Assembly: GCA_963995505.1 (NCBI GenBank)
Contig: OZ023196.1
Coordinates: 12,087,106 to 12,151,105, forward strand
DNA: 64,000 bases
Direction of reading: 5' to 3'
Source of the DNA: Hypericum androsaemum
Lineage: Eukaryota; Streptophyta; Magnoliopsida; Malpighiales; Hypericaceae
Position 1 is the stretch's first letter; each line of letters begins with the position of its first letter. Shown in pieces: positions 42,595 through 54,513 of the stretch. Below the pieces are notes generated by a model. It was given only the letters and a program-made list of their open reading frames with translations, searched no databases and was not told the DNA's origin. Both the position numbers and the translations under genes were made by a program.

Positions 42595-42915
42595 TATATG
42601 GATACAAACCAATCTCAGAACAGATCTAAACCAATATCAGAACTAATGCAATTCAATCTCAGAGCACATCCAAACCAATATCAGAACAACTACAAACCAA
42701 TAACAGAAAACATGTAAACCAATCTTATATCAGAACTAATGCAATCCAATATCAGAACACATCCAAACTAATATCAGAACTACTTCAAACCAATATCAGA
42801 ACACATTCAAACTAATATCAGAACAACTTCAAACCAATATCAGAACACATCCAAACCAATATCAGAACAACTACAAACCAATATCAGAACAGATCCAAAC
42901 CAATATTAGAACAGG
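42595..42915 (-). repeat. minisatellite array 4, 22-bp unit, reverse
   Basis: About 14 units in the same reverse orientation as array 3 (CCAAACCAATATCAGAACAACT and variants). The four arrays together make a forward-forward-reverse-reverse arrangement. Confidence 0.9.
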
Positions 42916-43059
42916 GAGGGTACTAGCATACTAATGATTCTAGGAGATCACAAATAGATAATTTCTCAGAGAATTCCTTCAACCCAAAAATTTATCGATG
43001 CTCACCTCTCCATGAGATCCTCCTCATCTTTGTAATTGTTGAAGCGTCAGCTCCTCCTC

Positions 43060-43097
<38 letters not shown>

Positions 43098-45734
43098 CTC
43101 ACAAAATGTCAAAGTTACCGCATCCTCCTCCTCTCTCTCTCTAACCAAAAAGTCATAAGCAACCAATGATTAATGAGGAAGGACGAGAAACGTGTGGGGC
43201 CCTCAATGTGGTCGCCATCGTCATTATCCTTAAAGGACGTCCACCAAGGATCCCTACCCGTGGCCACCTAGCGAGTTCCATTCAAAGATGGTATCTTTGC
43301 TTCCCTTTATCGTTCCTTTCCAACAAAAGATGTTGTCCTCCTCCAGGAACATGGAGATCCTAAATCGTAGGTCGTAGGAAAATGAAAGGAGAAGATGGAA
43401 GTGATTACATGTAGGTAAGATCTGGAAAAAGTCGTGGTGGGGATCGTCGGCAAAGCGACGAGCGATGGGGAGTGGCTTCTTCAAGGTGTCGTCGATGGCT
43501 TTTTTTTGGAGGAGATAATGAGATTCAAATAGATTTTTTTAAAATAATTCTGGAAGAGGAAGATGAAGAGGAAGAGGGCTACATATGTTGAAATTCGTGA
43601 GCTACATGCTAGGGTGGGTGGGTGGGTATGAAACCTGGTTTAGGGGTTAAAAATTTTGTGGGTTAAAAACTCATAATGCCCTCAGTCATTTTGGACCATT
43701 AGATCGGGAAAGGATAAAATTTATCAAATTGAACGATCCTAATTTCGTCCCCTCTGTATGGATAACTTCTATGTAGTTTCTACTGAATCCAAAACTAATT
43801 GCGACAAGCATAGCGCATGCATAAAAAAGTATACATAGTAGAAAAGTCATGGTAAACAGAGAAAGCAATAGTTTTTGGACTTTGAAAAACATGCACGCTA
43901 GTAAATAATCTATAAAGAGAGATATATTTTGGCGACTTAGAAATGGCTACACTATTAACACATGGAATGACCATGGTTGCCAACTTTGAAAATAGGCGAA
44001 TCAATCATGAAATGCCACACAATAAAGATTAATAAAAAAGTGGAGGATTTGATTGCATTTTTTTTAAAACTTAAATAGTATAATATTAATTAATCATTAG
44101 AGTTATACAAAAGCATTTTCTCCAATTGGCGAGGAGGATTAACTATTATATTATCCGAAATAATACCTGGTCTAATTGATTTGGCTAACCAATATGCAAG
44201 CTGGTTAGCTTCCCCGAAACTATGTACTAGTTTATACAATGATAAACTCAAAAGAGTAGTTTATAAACTCAAAAGCATTGCCATGATCAGTGTTAAAATA
44301 TAATAACTCATTGATCATAATAATTAATATTTTCAATTAATGATAATGCTCAATTTCGGTCTCAACTTTCGCATAAAGTGTCAAAGGACATTTGGCCTAA
44401 GCGCACAAGGTATTGTATAATTTACCCTAACAAGCTATAACTAAGTACAACATTTACCTTTAAATATTTTTGCATAAAGTAATATTATTTAATACATAAA
44501 CTTTTACGTATTTTAGGAATTTGAAAATATTTTAAAATACTAGATTGTGCTATAATTGCTTGCTTGATAATTTTTACATCATCGTTCATCTTCTTAATTA
44601 TCTTTAAATGGTCATTGTGATCGCCATCTTGTTTAAAAAATATATATCAATCGAATATAGTATTTGAATAATGTTATAAGCCCTGACTTTAGGTATCTCA
44701 TCATTATCATCATCATCCACCTCAATTGCACTTTCATTTGATTGATTCAAAATTCTATGGAGAGTATTTTATTCTGTTAGAGTGTAACAGATCTCTTGCT
44801 CGTGATATGAATATAGACAAAATAGTTTTTGGTACTTACATATTTATCGATAATATCTTGTTCTCTTAGAGTGAGCACATCTGTTGCTAGGATGAAAAAT
44901 CGAGTAATCTTTTTCGGACTTGAACATAGATAAAATATTTTTTTAGTATTTACGTATTTATTAAAAATTAAAAATAATAATTTTGGAGCTAAAAAATAAA
45001 ACTTTTTATAACCTCTCGAAAGTGATATTTTTCTCTATTCTCAATTATGTCACTTTAGAAATGTTATAATATATTAGAAAAATAAAAATATGTGTTTATT
45101 CAAGAAAAATGACTCATGCAATAATCAACTATCGGGACAAAAGTTGACGCCATCAAATTATCGAAATAGCCCGAAGAGGGCGACGCCGCCTCTCCCCTTC
45201 TCCCTTTAAAAAAATTTCAAGGCTGAAATTTTCTAGCCATAGGCGGCTTTCTTTTTTACCATAGCTGGTAGTACTTCCTTGGAGCTTCATCTTCCACCTT
45301 CGCCCACCTCTTTTTCCCCCTTTTTTTCCTCTTTTTTCTTTTTGGGTCTTCTTGAACAAGTTCAAGCCTAACTCACTCTGATTTTGATAGGCCCGCAAAA
45401 TTGTCGCTGATCAGATTAAAATTTCTGTCAGAAAAATGGAACGTATATCATCACAAAGAAGAAGATTTCTTCTTCTCTTTTTGGGTCAATGTAAAATTTC
45501 TTCTTGCTAACAACGTTAGCAATGGATGTCACTGATGGACGCTGGAATTGTCCTCGTAGAATTATCACCCTTTATTGTTGACACTACGATGAGAAGTTTC
45601 TCGACTGCATCTTAACAATTCCAAGATGTTATATTTAGATTAAGACGACCAACAACTGTGGTCTACAATTTAGTCTAATAATTGTAATGTATACGATAGT
45701 ATTTATTTCTATACCTTTTGCTTATCTATAACTT
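42916..45734. other. intergenic, no recognised gene
   Basis: A (CT)n tract lies at 43064-43094, with further CT-rich sequence to 43141. A short G-rich GGTGGGTGGGT tract is near 43613. Frames 43254-43484 (-) and 45153-45398 (-) have no domain. 44040-45150 is strongly AT-rich. I see no LTR or inverted repeat here. Confidence 0.4.
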
Positions 45735-47274
45735 GTACTCCAATTTTCCTATTTAGTACAAGGCTGTAGGTCACAATTTAAAAAATTATAATAATCGAGC
45801 ACCAATTGGGACAACATTGTAGAATTGTCTTCTAAATGAGCAGCAATTGGGTGAATTCAATGGGTTTGGATTGGGCACAGAGTGAAGGAATTGATTCCGG
45901 ACGGTTTGGAATGAAAGGGGACCGCAGCGGCAAGCGCGTTTATGTGATAATGACAAGCGCAGTTATGTGATAATGGCAAATGCAGTTATGTAATAATGGC
46001 ATTTGTTTTTGCGAAAACGGCAAGTCCCCGTTGATGATAATGGCACGCATAGTTTTTTCATTTTGGTCCTCCATGTTTTAGCATTTTTGCAAAAAGGTCA
46101 CACTGGCATGCACTGTTATGTGATACTGGCACGCACAGTTATGTGATAATGGCATTTGTATCCGACTTGTGTTTGTGCGTGGCTTTTTTAATTTTGGTCC
46201 CCGTATTTTAGCACGTTTGCAAAAAGTCCCCACGTGTCTTCATTCCAAACGGTTCGGAATAGTGGCATTCCGTACCCAATCCATACCCCAATTCAGTATT
46301 TTATTTTTGTCACAATAGTCCTGATAGAGATATTTTGGTAATTTGTCTCGACGAAAATTAATTTAACATTATCTAACATCGGTCCTGATGGAGATATTGC
46401 ATATTTTGGTAATGTGCAATACTTAATGCAATTTGCAAATTGCGGGCTTTCTGCGGCGTCAGTGAGACCGTAGGCCAAGTGTCCATATTTAAATAGACAT
46501 ATATTTTATATTTCGGTTAATATGGTTATCTTTTCTAATTTTATTATCAGCCGACGATTGTAAGATCCGCCATAAAAATTGTAAAAAAAATTGTGCCCCT
46601 TGGAGATTATTAAAGAGTAGTTATAAGACTTGTTGAATTCAAATCAAGTAAGACTAGAGCGAACCGACAATCCAGATGTTTATCCCTTGCTCCGACATTG
46701 GAGCCTCGCGCTTTGACAAATTCCATATTGCAAATAATAAAAATAATGTTCGTGTTGATATCTTATTGGGCAAAATGCACATGGATTCTTTTGGTGGCTG
46801 TGATGAAGGCCACAATATAAATTGGTGGCATTTTCTTAGAGGATAAGGTGCGCATTTATCAACCAACTACTATTTAGGTCAACTAATGGAGGCATTATTC
46901 TAAATTAATAAGAGACTCTTATTTCAACTCTTATAAATACATCAGTAAATTTTTTTAATATGTAAATTGTTATGATCCATCAAAAGATTATGTCAAATGT
47001 GCACAATTGTACTACATAATACAACATTGTAAAATAATTTTTCATAGAACTTTGCCACTCTTAAAATGTTCCACCCTCTTGGAGAGAAAAATTATACATG
47101 ATTTGTTGATACACTTGAGCCAAGTAAGTCCTAGCGCCAAGGAAAGAGAGCAAAGGATCAGAGCTTGGAGTCAACCAACGCAACCATCGAAGTGTCTATG
47201 TTTGGATGTTAGCTTGCCTTGAGGGAGTGCGTGTTTGGATGCTAGCCAAATTTGAGGGAGTGCAAGTCTTGGAG
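45735..47274 (+). repeat. repeat family copy B, left part
   Basis: It matches 2821 to about 4065 (copy A) in the same orientation, but with an extra block at 45900-46260 made of about 30-bp units based on GCAGTTATGTGATAATGGCA. The copy is cut at 47272-47274 (GAG) by the LTR element 47275-51747 and resumes at 51748 with GAGCTCGGG. In copy A the same site is uninterrupted (GTCTCAGAGCTCAGG, about 4065-4080). Confidence 0.65.
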
Positions 47275-48564
47275 GTTGACGAGCGTGTCGAGGCCCTTCA
47301 AAATAAACTGATATTTCGCGGCTCACTAATTTGTAGCAAGCAAGGGAAGTACCGAGTCAGATCCAAGGAGGGACGAATACTCAATTAATCTAACTATTTA
47401 AACGAAAGTAAAAGGGGGGATTTTGTGAGATTTGTAGATCAAACGAAATTAACAAAACATAGAAGAGAGAAGTATAAGTAAAAATCAATGAGAGAAAAGC
47501 GACAGATTCTAGATCGGAGTACCACGACAGGTTGGTTGATCACTGGATCACAAAAGATAATCTAACACATGTATCAAGTAGGTGTAAATCTTCCGCAACT
47601 ACAAAGAGACCACAAACATCCAACAATCAACTAGCCAAATGACCACCTAACTAGTTGTTTATCACCTAATAGACAGAATATCGACCGATTTCTATTCTAT
47701 AAGATAATAGCATTAATAATAGATGTTCCTACTCCTAGCGATTATACTCAAAACCTTGGTATCTACAAACTAGCCTTACTTATTCCTAGTTGATTAGTTT
47801 GGTAACGACCGTTCCTCGCTGAATTAACCTTGCTTCTAGTTCAATTCCTAATTGTAACCGCTAATTAAGAATCGATGGCAACATAAGTTCACAACCGCAA
47901 ATCATTTAAGAACAACAATAAGCACAAGGAATAAATAAATACTACTGAAATAGATTGTTAAAACCTGATCCTCACAACCAAAATCTGGGTCTCCTTCCTC
48001 GAATCAACCTAGAGGATTAGTTCCTCATAGTCGTGACAAAGACAAAAATAAGGTATATGTTCTCTGGAATGAAAAAGTTCTCTTAAAATAAGTCTAGAGG
48101 GTTATATATAAGCCATCCTAAGTGTAAAAACCTAATGGGTCATCCCCAGTGTCCTAAGGGACCAGAAGACCGAATTTCTAAAATTGGCCCTTAAAATTCG
48201 CTGATAATAATCTGCCAGACCACCCTTCATTATTTTGGTCATAACTTTCTTTCCCGATCTCCGATATAGGCGTTCCTTATATGCACGAAAAGAGGAAAGA
48301 AATATCTTCAATTGTATGTCAAATACGCGTCCTCTGATTCGGCTCCAAAGTTGACCGAAATTTCCTTGCAAGTCAACTATCTCTGCTGGACTCCTTCAAG
48401 TATAATTCCTTACCAAATTTGCCTCATTTTCCTACAATTTAGCACAAAGAACTCATTAGTCACCCAAAACTCAATTGTTTACTAAAATGGTACTAAACTA
48501 AAAATAAACGTGCATAAACGACTCAAAATCCTATGCATTTAATGCGTGTTTTAGACACACATCA
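47275..48564 (-). repeat. 3' LTR of the nested element
   Basis: It is 1290 bp and matches 50443-51747 closely. TATATATAA on the minus strand near 48103-48111 is a possible TATA box, conserved in the other LTR. The 79-residue minus frame (48132-48371) recurs at 51312-51551 with several changes and is LTR sequence, not a gene. The T opening on the + strand is missing, together with two bases of the flank. Confidence 0.88.
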
Positions 48565-50442
48565 AACATCCCCACACTTAAACTTTGCTTGTCTCCAAGC
48601 AAGACTATAAACTAAGACTTAAACACAAAATACTAAGGACTCAACTCTTAAGACAACAAGCAAATCACTCAACATATAGACATGCAAATAGATATTGTCA
48701 ACATGAGCACTTGTATTTTAACCACACTGAATTAATAAACCATCAATAACAGACTATCCCTAGGAATCCTCATGCCAAGTCAATTTCACAATTCAAGTCT
48801 AGTCCACAAATTAAAGTAGTTCCCCATAATTTTAATCATTCAGAAAGCGGTAAAGACCACTAGAGACTCAACATTAATAAACACCAGACATGACTGGATA
48901 TTAAGGCACTTATAGTGCTGTTTAGCTTGGCCTCATCCCAAAATATTTTAAGTTAGCATGGTTAGCACTCAACTTGCATGGCACTTGGGACTTCACTCTT
49001 AGATGTCAATAGGCCGGGTTACAACTTTTTATTGCTCCGATTGTACACCTATAACGATCTTCAAGCTCCATCCTAGTCAGGCCGGAGGCAACATCAACTC
49101 TAATTGTTTACCTGACTACTGCCCTTCCGCCAGCATTCATTCACATTCCACCTTTACATTCCACATTTCGTATTTCAATTTTCCTTCCTTCCTTTCCCAT
49201 TCCTTTCAAACTTTTTTTTTTCACAACTTAGAAGAGCAGCAAGTTTTCTTATACGCCACTCGGTTAATCCTCACGCAAGTCAGCTAAAACATATATATGA
49301 TACATGCGGGAGTTGGTTACTACAGCTGTGCCACCTGAATTCTCTCAAGTGTTATATCAGTCTTATACACTAGTGGTCGCTTAATCCAATTATGAAATTT
49401 TTGAAAAGCAAAAAAAACTACTTCTCAATATGGGCTTTATCGTATCCTTGCTAATTTCAATTCAGAAGGATATTAAGTTGCTAAGGGGTCAAAAATTCAA
49501 TGTTGCAAATTCAAGCAGGTGGTTGACTTGACACACAAAACACACTAAACATCCCTACACTTAGGGAACAACATGTCCTCATGGTATAGGTTGACTCTAA
49601 ACATGACATACTAGTGACTCCCTACATACATACACTTAGAAAAATAACATATCCTCATGGTGAAGATTGACTAAAATAATAATAATAATAATAATACAAA
49701 ATACACAAGACATAACAAGACACGAGTAAACAAAACACAATAAATAAATTTAAACAAAACAAATGAGTTTCGGATTCAAGGGCTCCCTCGGATGGTATGT
49801 CGCTTGCTGTAGGTGGCGGCTTTGCTCTTCTTCGGTGGCATGGTGAAATTAGAATGAAGCTTGTAGACGAGAACGGGAAGAGGTTGTTCATGTAAATCAT
49901 ATTGCTGGATTAGGTTAAGCATGACAATATTATAATTGAATAATTAACTAGAGAATGAATAAGGAAAGAGTTATAGTCCCATTAAAATCCAAAATAGGAT
50001 TCCAACAAGGACCAAAATTGTCGGACACGGTAATGGCTCCGAAAAAATTGCTCTCGGCTAAGCTTGTATCTACGGCTTGGCTTAAGCGGCTCGGCTTGCG
50101 TCAGGGACCAATATTCTTTGTCCACTTCGTAGCGGGCAAGCTTTGTCGCGCCGATAAGGGGTTGAATTCCCGTTCACATCGTGGCATCATCTTTTTGTCG
50201 CTGTGAGTATATTTGTCCGACGCGAGGAGCAGCCAAGATCTCTGTCCACTTCGTCACGAGGCGGTTTGGTCGCTGCGAGAGATTCTCGAAAAACTAGATC
50301 TTCTCGTCATGTGTAATTGTGGTCGGCCCGAAAAGGGAATTGAAATCCCTGTCCACTTCGTCACTTGATGCTTGCTCGCTGCGATATCTTTTTTGTTTAC
50401 ACTTCCCTTTTGTTTTTTTTTCTACGTCAGCTTTCTTTTTTT
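48565..50442 (-). other. internal region of the nested LTR element
   Basis: No gag, protease, RT or integrase motif is found on either strand. It contains two further tracts like the polypurine tract (CACACTTAGGGAACAACATGTCC / ACACTTAGAAAAATAACATA, + strand, 49557 and 49632). Three blocks containing CTGTCCACTTCGT lie at 50118, 50239 and 50361, about 121 bp apart. A (TAA)n run is at 49676-49695. Confidence 0.6.
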
Positions 50443-51747
50443 TGTTGACGAGTGTGTCGAGGCCCTTTAAAATAAACCGATATTTCGCGGCTCACTAATT
50501 TGTAGCAAGCAAAGGAAGTACCGAGTCAGATCCAAGGAGGGACGAATACTCAATTAATCTAACTATTTAAACGAAAGTAAAAGGGGGATTTTATGAGATT
50601 TGTAGATCAAACGAAATTAACAAAACACAGAAGAGACAAGTATAAGTAAAAATCAATGAGAGGAAAGCGGCAGATTCGAGATCGGAGTACCACGTCAAGT
50701 TGGTTGATCACTGGATCACAAAAGATAATCTAACACATGTAGCAAGTAGGTGTAAATCTCCCGCAACCGCAAAGAGACCACAAACATCCAACAATCAACT
50801 AGCCAAACGACCGCCTAACTAGTTGTTTATCACCTAATAGACAGAATATCGACCGATTTCTATTCTATAAGATAATAGCATTAAGAATAGATGTTCCTAC
50901 TCCTAGCGATTATACTCAAAACCTTGGTATCTACAAACTAGCCTTACTTATTCCTAGTTAATTAGTTTGGTAACGACCGTTCCTCACTAAATTAACCTTG
51001 CTTTTAGTTCAATTCCTAACTGCAATCGCTAATTAAGAATCGATGGCAACATAAGTTCTAGAATAAACTCACAACCGCAAATCATTCAAGAACAAAAATA
51101 AGCACAAGGAATAAATAAATACTACTGAAATAGATTGATAAAACCTGATCCTCACAACCAAAATCTGGGTCTCCTTCCTCGAATCAACCTAGAGGATTAG
51201 TTCCTCATAGTCGTGACAAAGACAAAAATAAGGTATATGTTCTCTGGAATGAAAAAGTTCTCTTAAAATAATTCTAGAGGGTTATATATAAGCTCTCCTA
51301 AATGTAAAAATCTAATGGGTCGTCCCCAGTGTCCTAAGGGACCAAAAGACCGAATTTCCAAAATTGGCCCTTAAAATTCGCTGATAATAATATGCCAGAC
51401 CAACCTTCAGTGTTTTTGTCGTAATTTCCTTTTCCGATCTCCGATTTAGGCGTTCTTTATATGCACGGAAAGAGGAAAGAAATATCTTCAATTGTATATC
51501 AAATACACATCCTCTGATTCGGCTCCAAAGTTGACCGAAATTCCCTTGCAAGTCAACTATCTCAGCTGGACTCCTTCTTCAAGGATAATTCCTTACGAAA
51601 TTTGCCTCCTTTTCCTACAATTTAGCACAAAGAACTCATTAGTCACCGAAAACTTAATTGTTTACTAAAATGATACTAAACTAAAGATAAACGTGCATAA
51701 ACGACTCAAAATCCTATGCGTTTAATGCGTGTTTTAGACACACATCA
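50443..51747 (-). repeat. 5' LTR of the nested element
   Basis: It is 1305 bp, TGTTGACGAG...ACACATCA on the + strand. The following bases are GAGCT, and the left flank ends GAG, consistent with a GAGCT duplication that lost its last bases on the left. Confidence 0.88.
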
Positions 51748-52030
51748 GAGCTCGGGTCGATCAAAACAATCATCAAAATGCATGTATTTTTGCGCCCACT
51801 TACCTTGAAAGGCTCTCTCGGGTCACGTACTTGGTGAAGATTGAAGGGCAACCTCAAGTTAGGTCGGCCACTTGACAAAGTGGGGTAGTTTCCCTCAGGT
51901 CAAGTCGGGCACTTAAGAAAGTTGGAAGGACTCCCTCACGTCAGATCGGACACTTGGTGAAGTTAGAAGGGGTCTCTCAGTTAGGTCGGGCTCTTGAGAA
52001 GCTGGATTATTAAAGCATGAAGTATATCAA
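51748..52030 (+). repeat. repeat family copy B, right part
   Basis: It continues copy B. GAGCTCGGGTCGATCAAAAC and CTTACCTTGAAAGGCTCTCT match 4075-4190 of copy A. The end of similarity is not sharp. A GTCAGRTCGG-CACTTG motif repeats three to four times at 51830-51990. Confidence 0.55.
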
Positions 52031-52929
52031 GCCCGGGGTCGGCCAAGGTGACACGAATGTAGAGCAAAAACGGGAACCATGTACTCAAGGTGGTAATTTG
52101 TGCACACTTTTGCCACAAAGGGGCACCCTGGCTCAGGGTGCTCAGGGTGGTGATTTGTGCACAGTTTTGGCCATAAAGCAGTATCATGAGCTTGAGTGTT
52201 GCGCCTACGTCTTAGGAGCTATGGTCTGAACCTATTTCAAGGGCCCACAAAATTTGTGAGACACTGGGTTTACGGTGTTGTAGAGAGTTTGATCAAGGCG
52301 GGACTCTTTGAGAAGGTGATGGATAACGATGAGGTTTGAAGAGACCGGATGAAGATAGGCTCGAAGAAGACGGGTAAGCATTAAAAATGGATATAATTCC
52401 TCAAGCCGATAGGAGTTGGGTTCAATAAGGATAGATTTAGGATAGACTCTCAATACATTCAGTCCGACTAAAATAAGGTCGGGGCTATTTTTTTTCTGTA
52501 TATATACCCTCAAACTTCATGATTTTTATCTTTTTCGTTTCTACCCTTTTTCCCTTTTTTTTCTCTTCTCCTCCCAATAAAATTATTTCTTACCCACTCT
52601 CTTTTTATCTTTTCTCCATATTTATTTGATTGCTGTTGAGACAATGACTCTAGTTTGTTCTTGACAATCTACCAAATTTTCCTGCAACACACCCGGCTAA
52701 AACGTTAACTAAATTATAGAATCATCATCATAAAATGCTTAAATTAAGTTCACTAAATAATGAAACTATCATAACATAACAATTGAACCACTTAAACCAC
52801 GTTAACGAATGATTGAACTAAATCAAATAAGTGATGTCACCAATCTATTCCTGACGCGTGTCTGCCATTATGATTGTCAGATCGAGCAATGTAATGATTA
52901 ATTTCATAATTATCTTTTCTAGTGTTTAT
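52031..52929. other. intergenic, no recognised gene
   Basis: A short imperfect duplication of a GGTGGTRATTTGTGCACA segment occurs at 52089 and 52149. The rest is AT-rich with no domain or terminal repeat seen. Confidence 0.4.
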
Positions 52930-53004
52930 TTTTTGTTAGGGAAAAGTCTATTTTAATATCGAGTGGTATCGCTAAAAATACTTTAATATTTATTGTATAA
53001 AATC

Positions 53005-53562
53005 TAGGGATGACAATTAGACCCTTACCCTGAGGGTCTACCCTGATCCAGACCCGAAGGGTCCAAGACCCGTTGACTTTGACCGGGTCTAGACCCTTAT
53101 CCTGCCCGGATCCTGATATTTTAAAAGGATAAGGACATGGATATGGATCTATAGGATCCTGCCCTGATCCTGCCCGAATTTTTTAAATTAATATTAAAAT
53201 AATATATATGTATATTAATTAATAAACATAATACAAAATTCTCAATTTTAACCTACGCAACTTCAATTTTTTTAAGATTTGCTTATTTGGTTCTTTGTAT
53301 TGATTTGTTTAATAAATGAAAATATCACATTGCTATTTGAAAACTATCAAATGCCAATTTAATTTTTTTTAAATCAAATATTTTTTTAAAGATACGGACC
53401 CGCGGATCGCCCTTATCCTATCCGGTTTTTTCTGACCCAGATCCTGCCCGAATCCTTATTTTTAAAGAGGATAAGAGTAAGGATTTGGGTCTACCATCCA
53501 AAAAGAGGGTAAGGATCTGGGTCTTATGGATCCTACCCGGATCCTACCCATTGCCATCCCTA
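53005..53562. mobile_element. hAT-like non-autonomous element nested in the MULE
   Basis: It is 558 bp, with terminal inverted repeats TAGGGATGACAATTAGAC and (reverse complement of the right end) TAGGGATGGCAATGGGTA. The flanks are exact 8-bp duplications, ATAAAATC at 52997-53004 and 53563-53570, typical of hAT. The interior is rich in GGATCCTGCCCGGATCC-like words and has no open frame. Its insertion separates two parts of the MULE left arm. A decayed relative lies at 24765-25515. Confidence 0.9.
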
Positions 53563-53697
53563 ATAAAATCGATCAATTGAGTCAAATTTATTCCAACTAA
53601 AATTAATTGATACACGGACAGCCCATCCACATAGACAACCCACATCAGCAAAATATATTGACATGGAATGCTCTTTCCTCCTTCCCGTCTCTCTCTC

Positions 53698-53803
53698 CTC
53701 TCTCTCCCTTCCCCTCGACCGAGCCGAGTCAGTGACTCGTTCTGAGTCGCCTCTCTCTCCCTTCCCCTCGACCGAGCCGAGTCAGTGACTCGTTCTGAGT
53801 CGC
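53698..53803. repeat. 53-bp tandem duplication
   Basis: Units 53698-53750 and 53751-53803 are identical (CTCTCTCTCCCTTCCCC... ...GTTCTGAGTCGC). The unit contains the palindromic word GAGTCAGTGACTC. Confidence 0.88.
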
Positions 53804-54513
53804 CGCCCCGAGTGAGTCGGGAGTAGCTAGCTCTCTCTTCGTAGCGGCCTTCGCCTTCAAATTAGACCTCACTCCCTCTGTCTCATAGTTAGGGCTCGAG
53901 AGCATCAGAATTTTACCAAAACGGCTCCGCGTCGGGGGAGGCTAGGGTTTCTCTCTCCCAGTGGGAGGGGCGAAATTGGAAGAAACATATTTGAGGGGCG
54001 GCGGATTTTTGAATTTTGATTTTATTGGATCTGATTTAACGGAGGAAACAATAAATAAAAATAAAAATAAATAATAAAAAGGGAGGAGAGAAAGGAATTG
54101 GATTATTGGGGAAGAGAAGTGTCCCCAACTAGAAATTTAATAGAGGGGGAGAGTGTGGAGAGAGAGATGGTGGAAAAAGGATCAGAGACGATCCAGGAGG
54201 GTAAATTATATTTTGGATTCGAGGGTGGGGGAGGGAGGAGAGAGAGGGGAAGGGAGAGAGAGGGGAAGGAGGAGAGACATGCCACGTCAACATATTTTGA
54301 TATTTGATTTATCTATGTGGACGGGCAGGGTCCCGAAAGCTGCCCGTGGACCTAATTAATTTTTTTTGGAATAAATTTAACTCAATTGATCAATTTTATA
54401 CTACAAAGTAGTGAATTTTTCCTTTTTATTAACATACAAATGTTCCTAGGGGATACTTTTGTACACCAACCCAAAAATTGTAATACATTTTTTAAAAAAG
54501 AAACTTTAAATAC

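Larger units (their letters stand above)
47275..51747 (-). mobile_element. coding-free LTR element nested in repeat B
   Basis: Two long direct repeats (47275-48564 and 50443-51747) enclose 1.88 kb without any coding domain. On the minus strand the LTR opens TGATGTGTGTCTAAAAC and closes CGTCAACA. The tract AAGTGTGGGGATGTT (48565-48579, minus strand) directly precedes the left LTR. This sets the orientation as minus, with the left LTR as the 3' LTR. No clear PBS is left beside 50443. The polypurine tract and the internal A/G-rich stretches resemble Athila/Tat 3' non-coding regions, so it may be a pol-less derivative of that group. Confidence 0.85.
52939..54422. mobile_element. MULE-like non-autonomous element
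   Basis: Long imperfect terminal inverted repeats: the left arm (outer GGGAAAAGTC, then 53571-53680 after removing the inner insertion) pairs with the right arm 54285-54422. Matching blocks are GTATAAAATYGATCAATTGA, AAATTTATTCCAA, GTCCACATAGA and ATATRTTGACRTGG. Flanks TTTTTGTTA (52930-52938) and TTTTTATTA (54423-54431) match at 8 of 9, as expected for Mutator-type elements. The centre has CT-rich sequence and a 53-bp tandem duplication. No transposase is present. Confidence 0.78.

Noticed and set aside
39845..42915. CRISPR-like regularly spaced repeats
   Set aside because: Units are directly adjacent with no unique spacers, and the context is a plant nuclear genome.
43064..43141. (CT)n tract as a promoter element
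   Set aside because: It is a simple microsatellite. No gene with a fitting start lies downstream.
39184..43690. Terminal inverted repeats of a Mutator element around the minisatellites (GAGGGATAATAG... and the reverse complement of ...CATAATGCCCTC)
   Set aside because: Similarity is short and gapped and no 9-bp target duplication was found, so I do not claim an element boundary.
48132..48371. 79-residue frame with a near copy at 51312-51551
   Set aside because: Both are equivalent positions in the LTR pair of the nested element.
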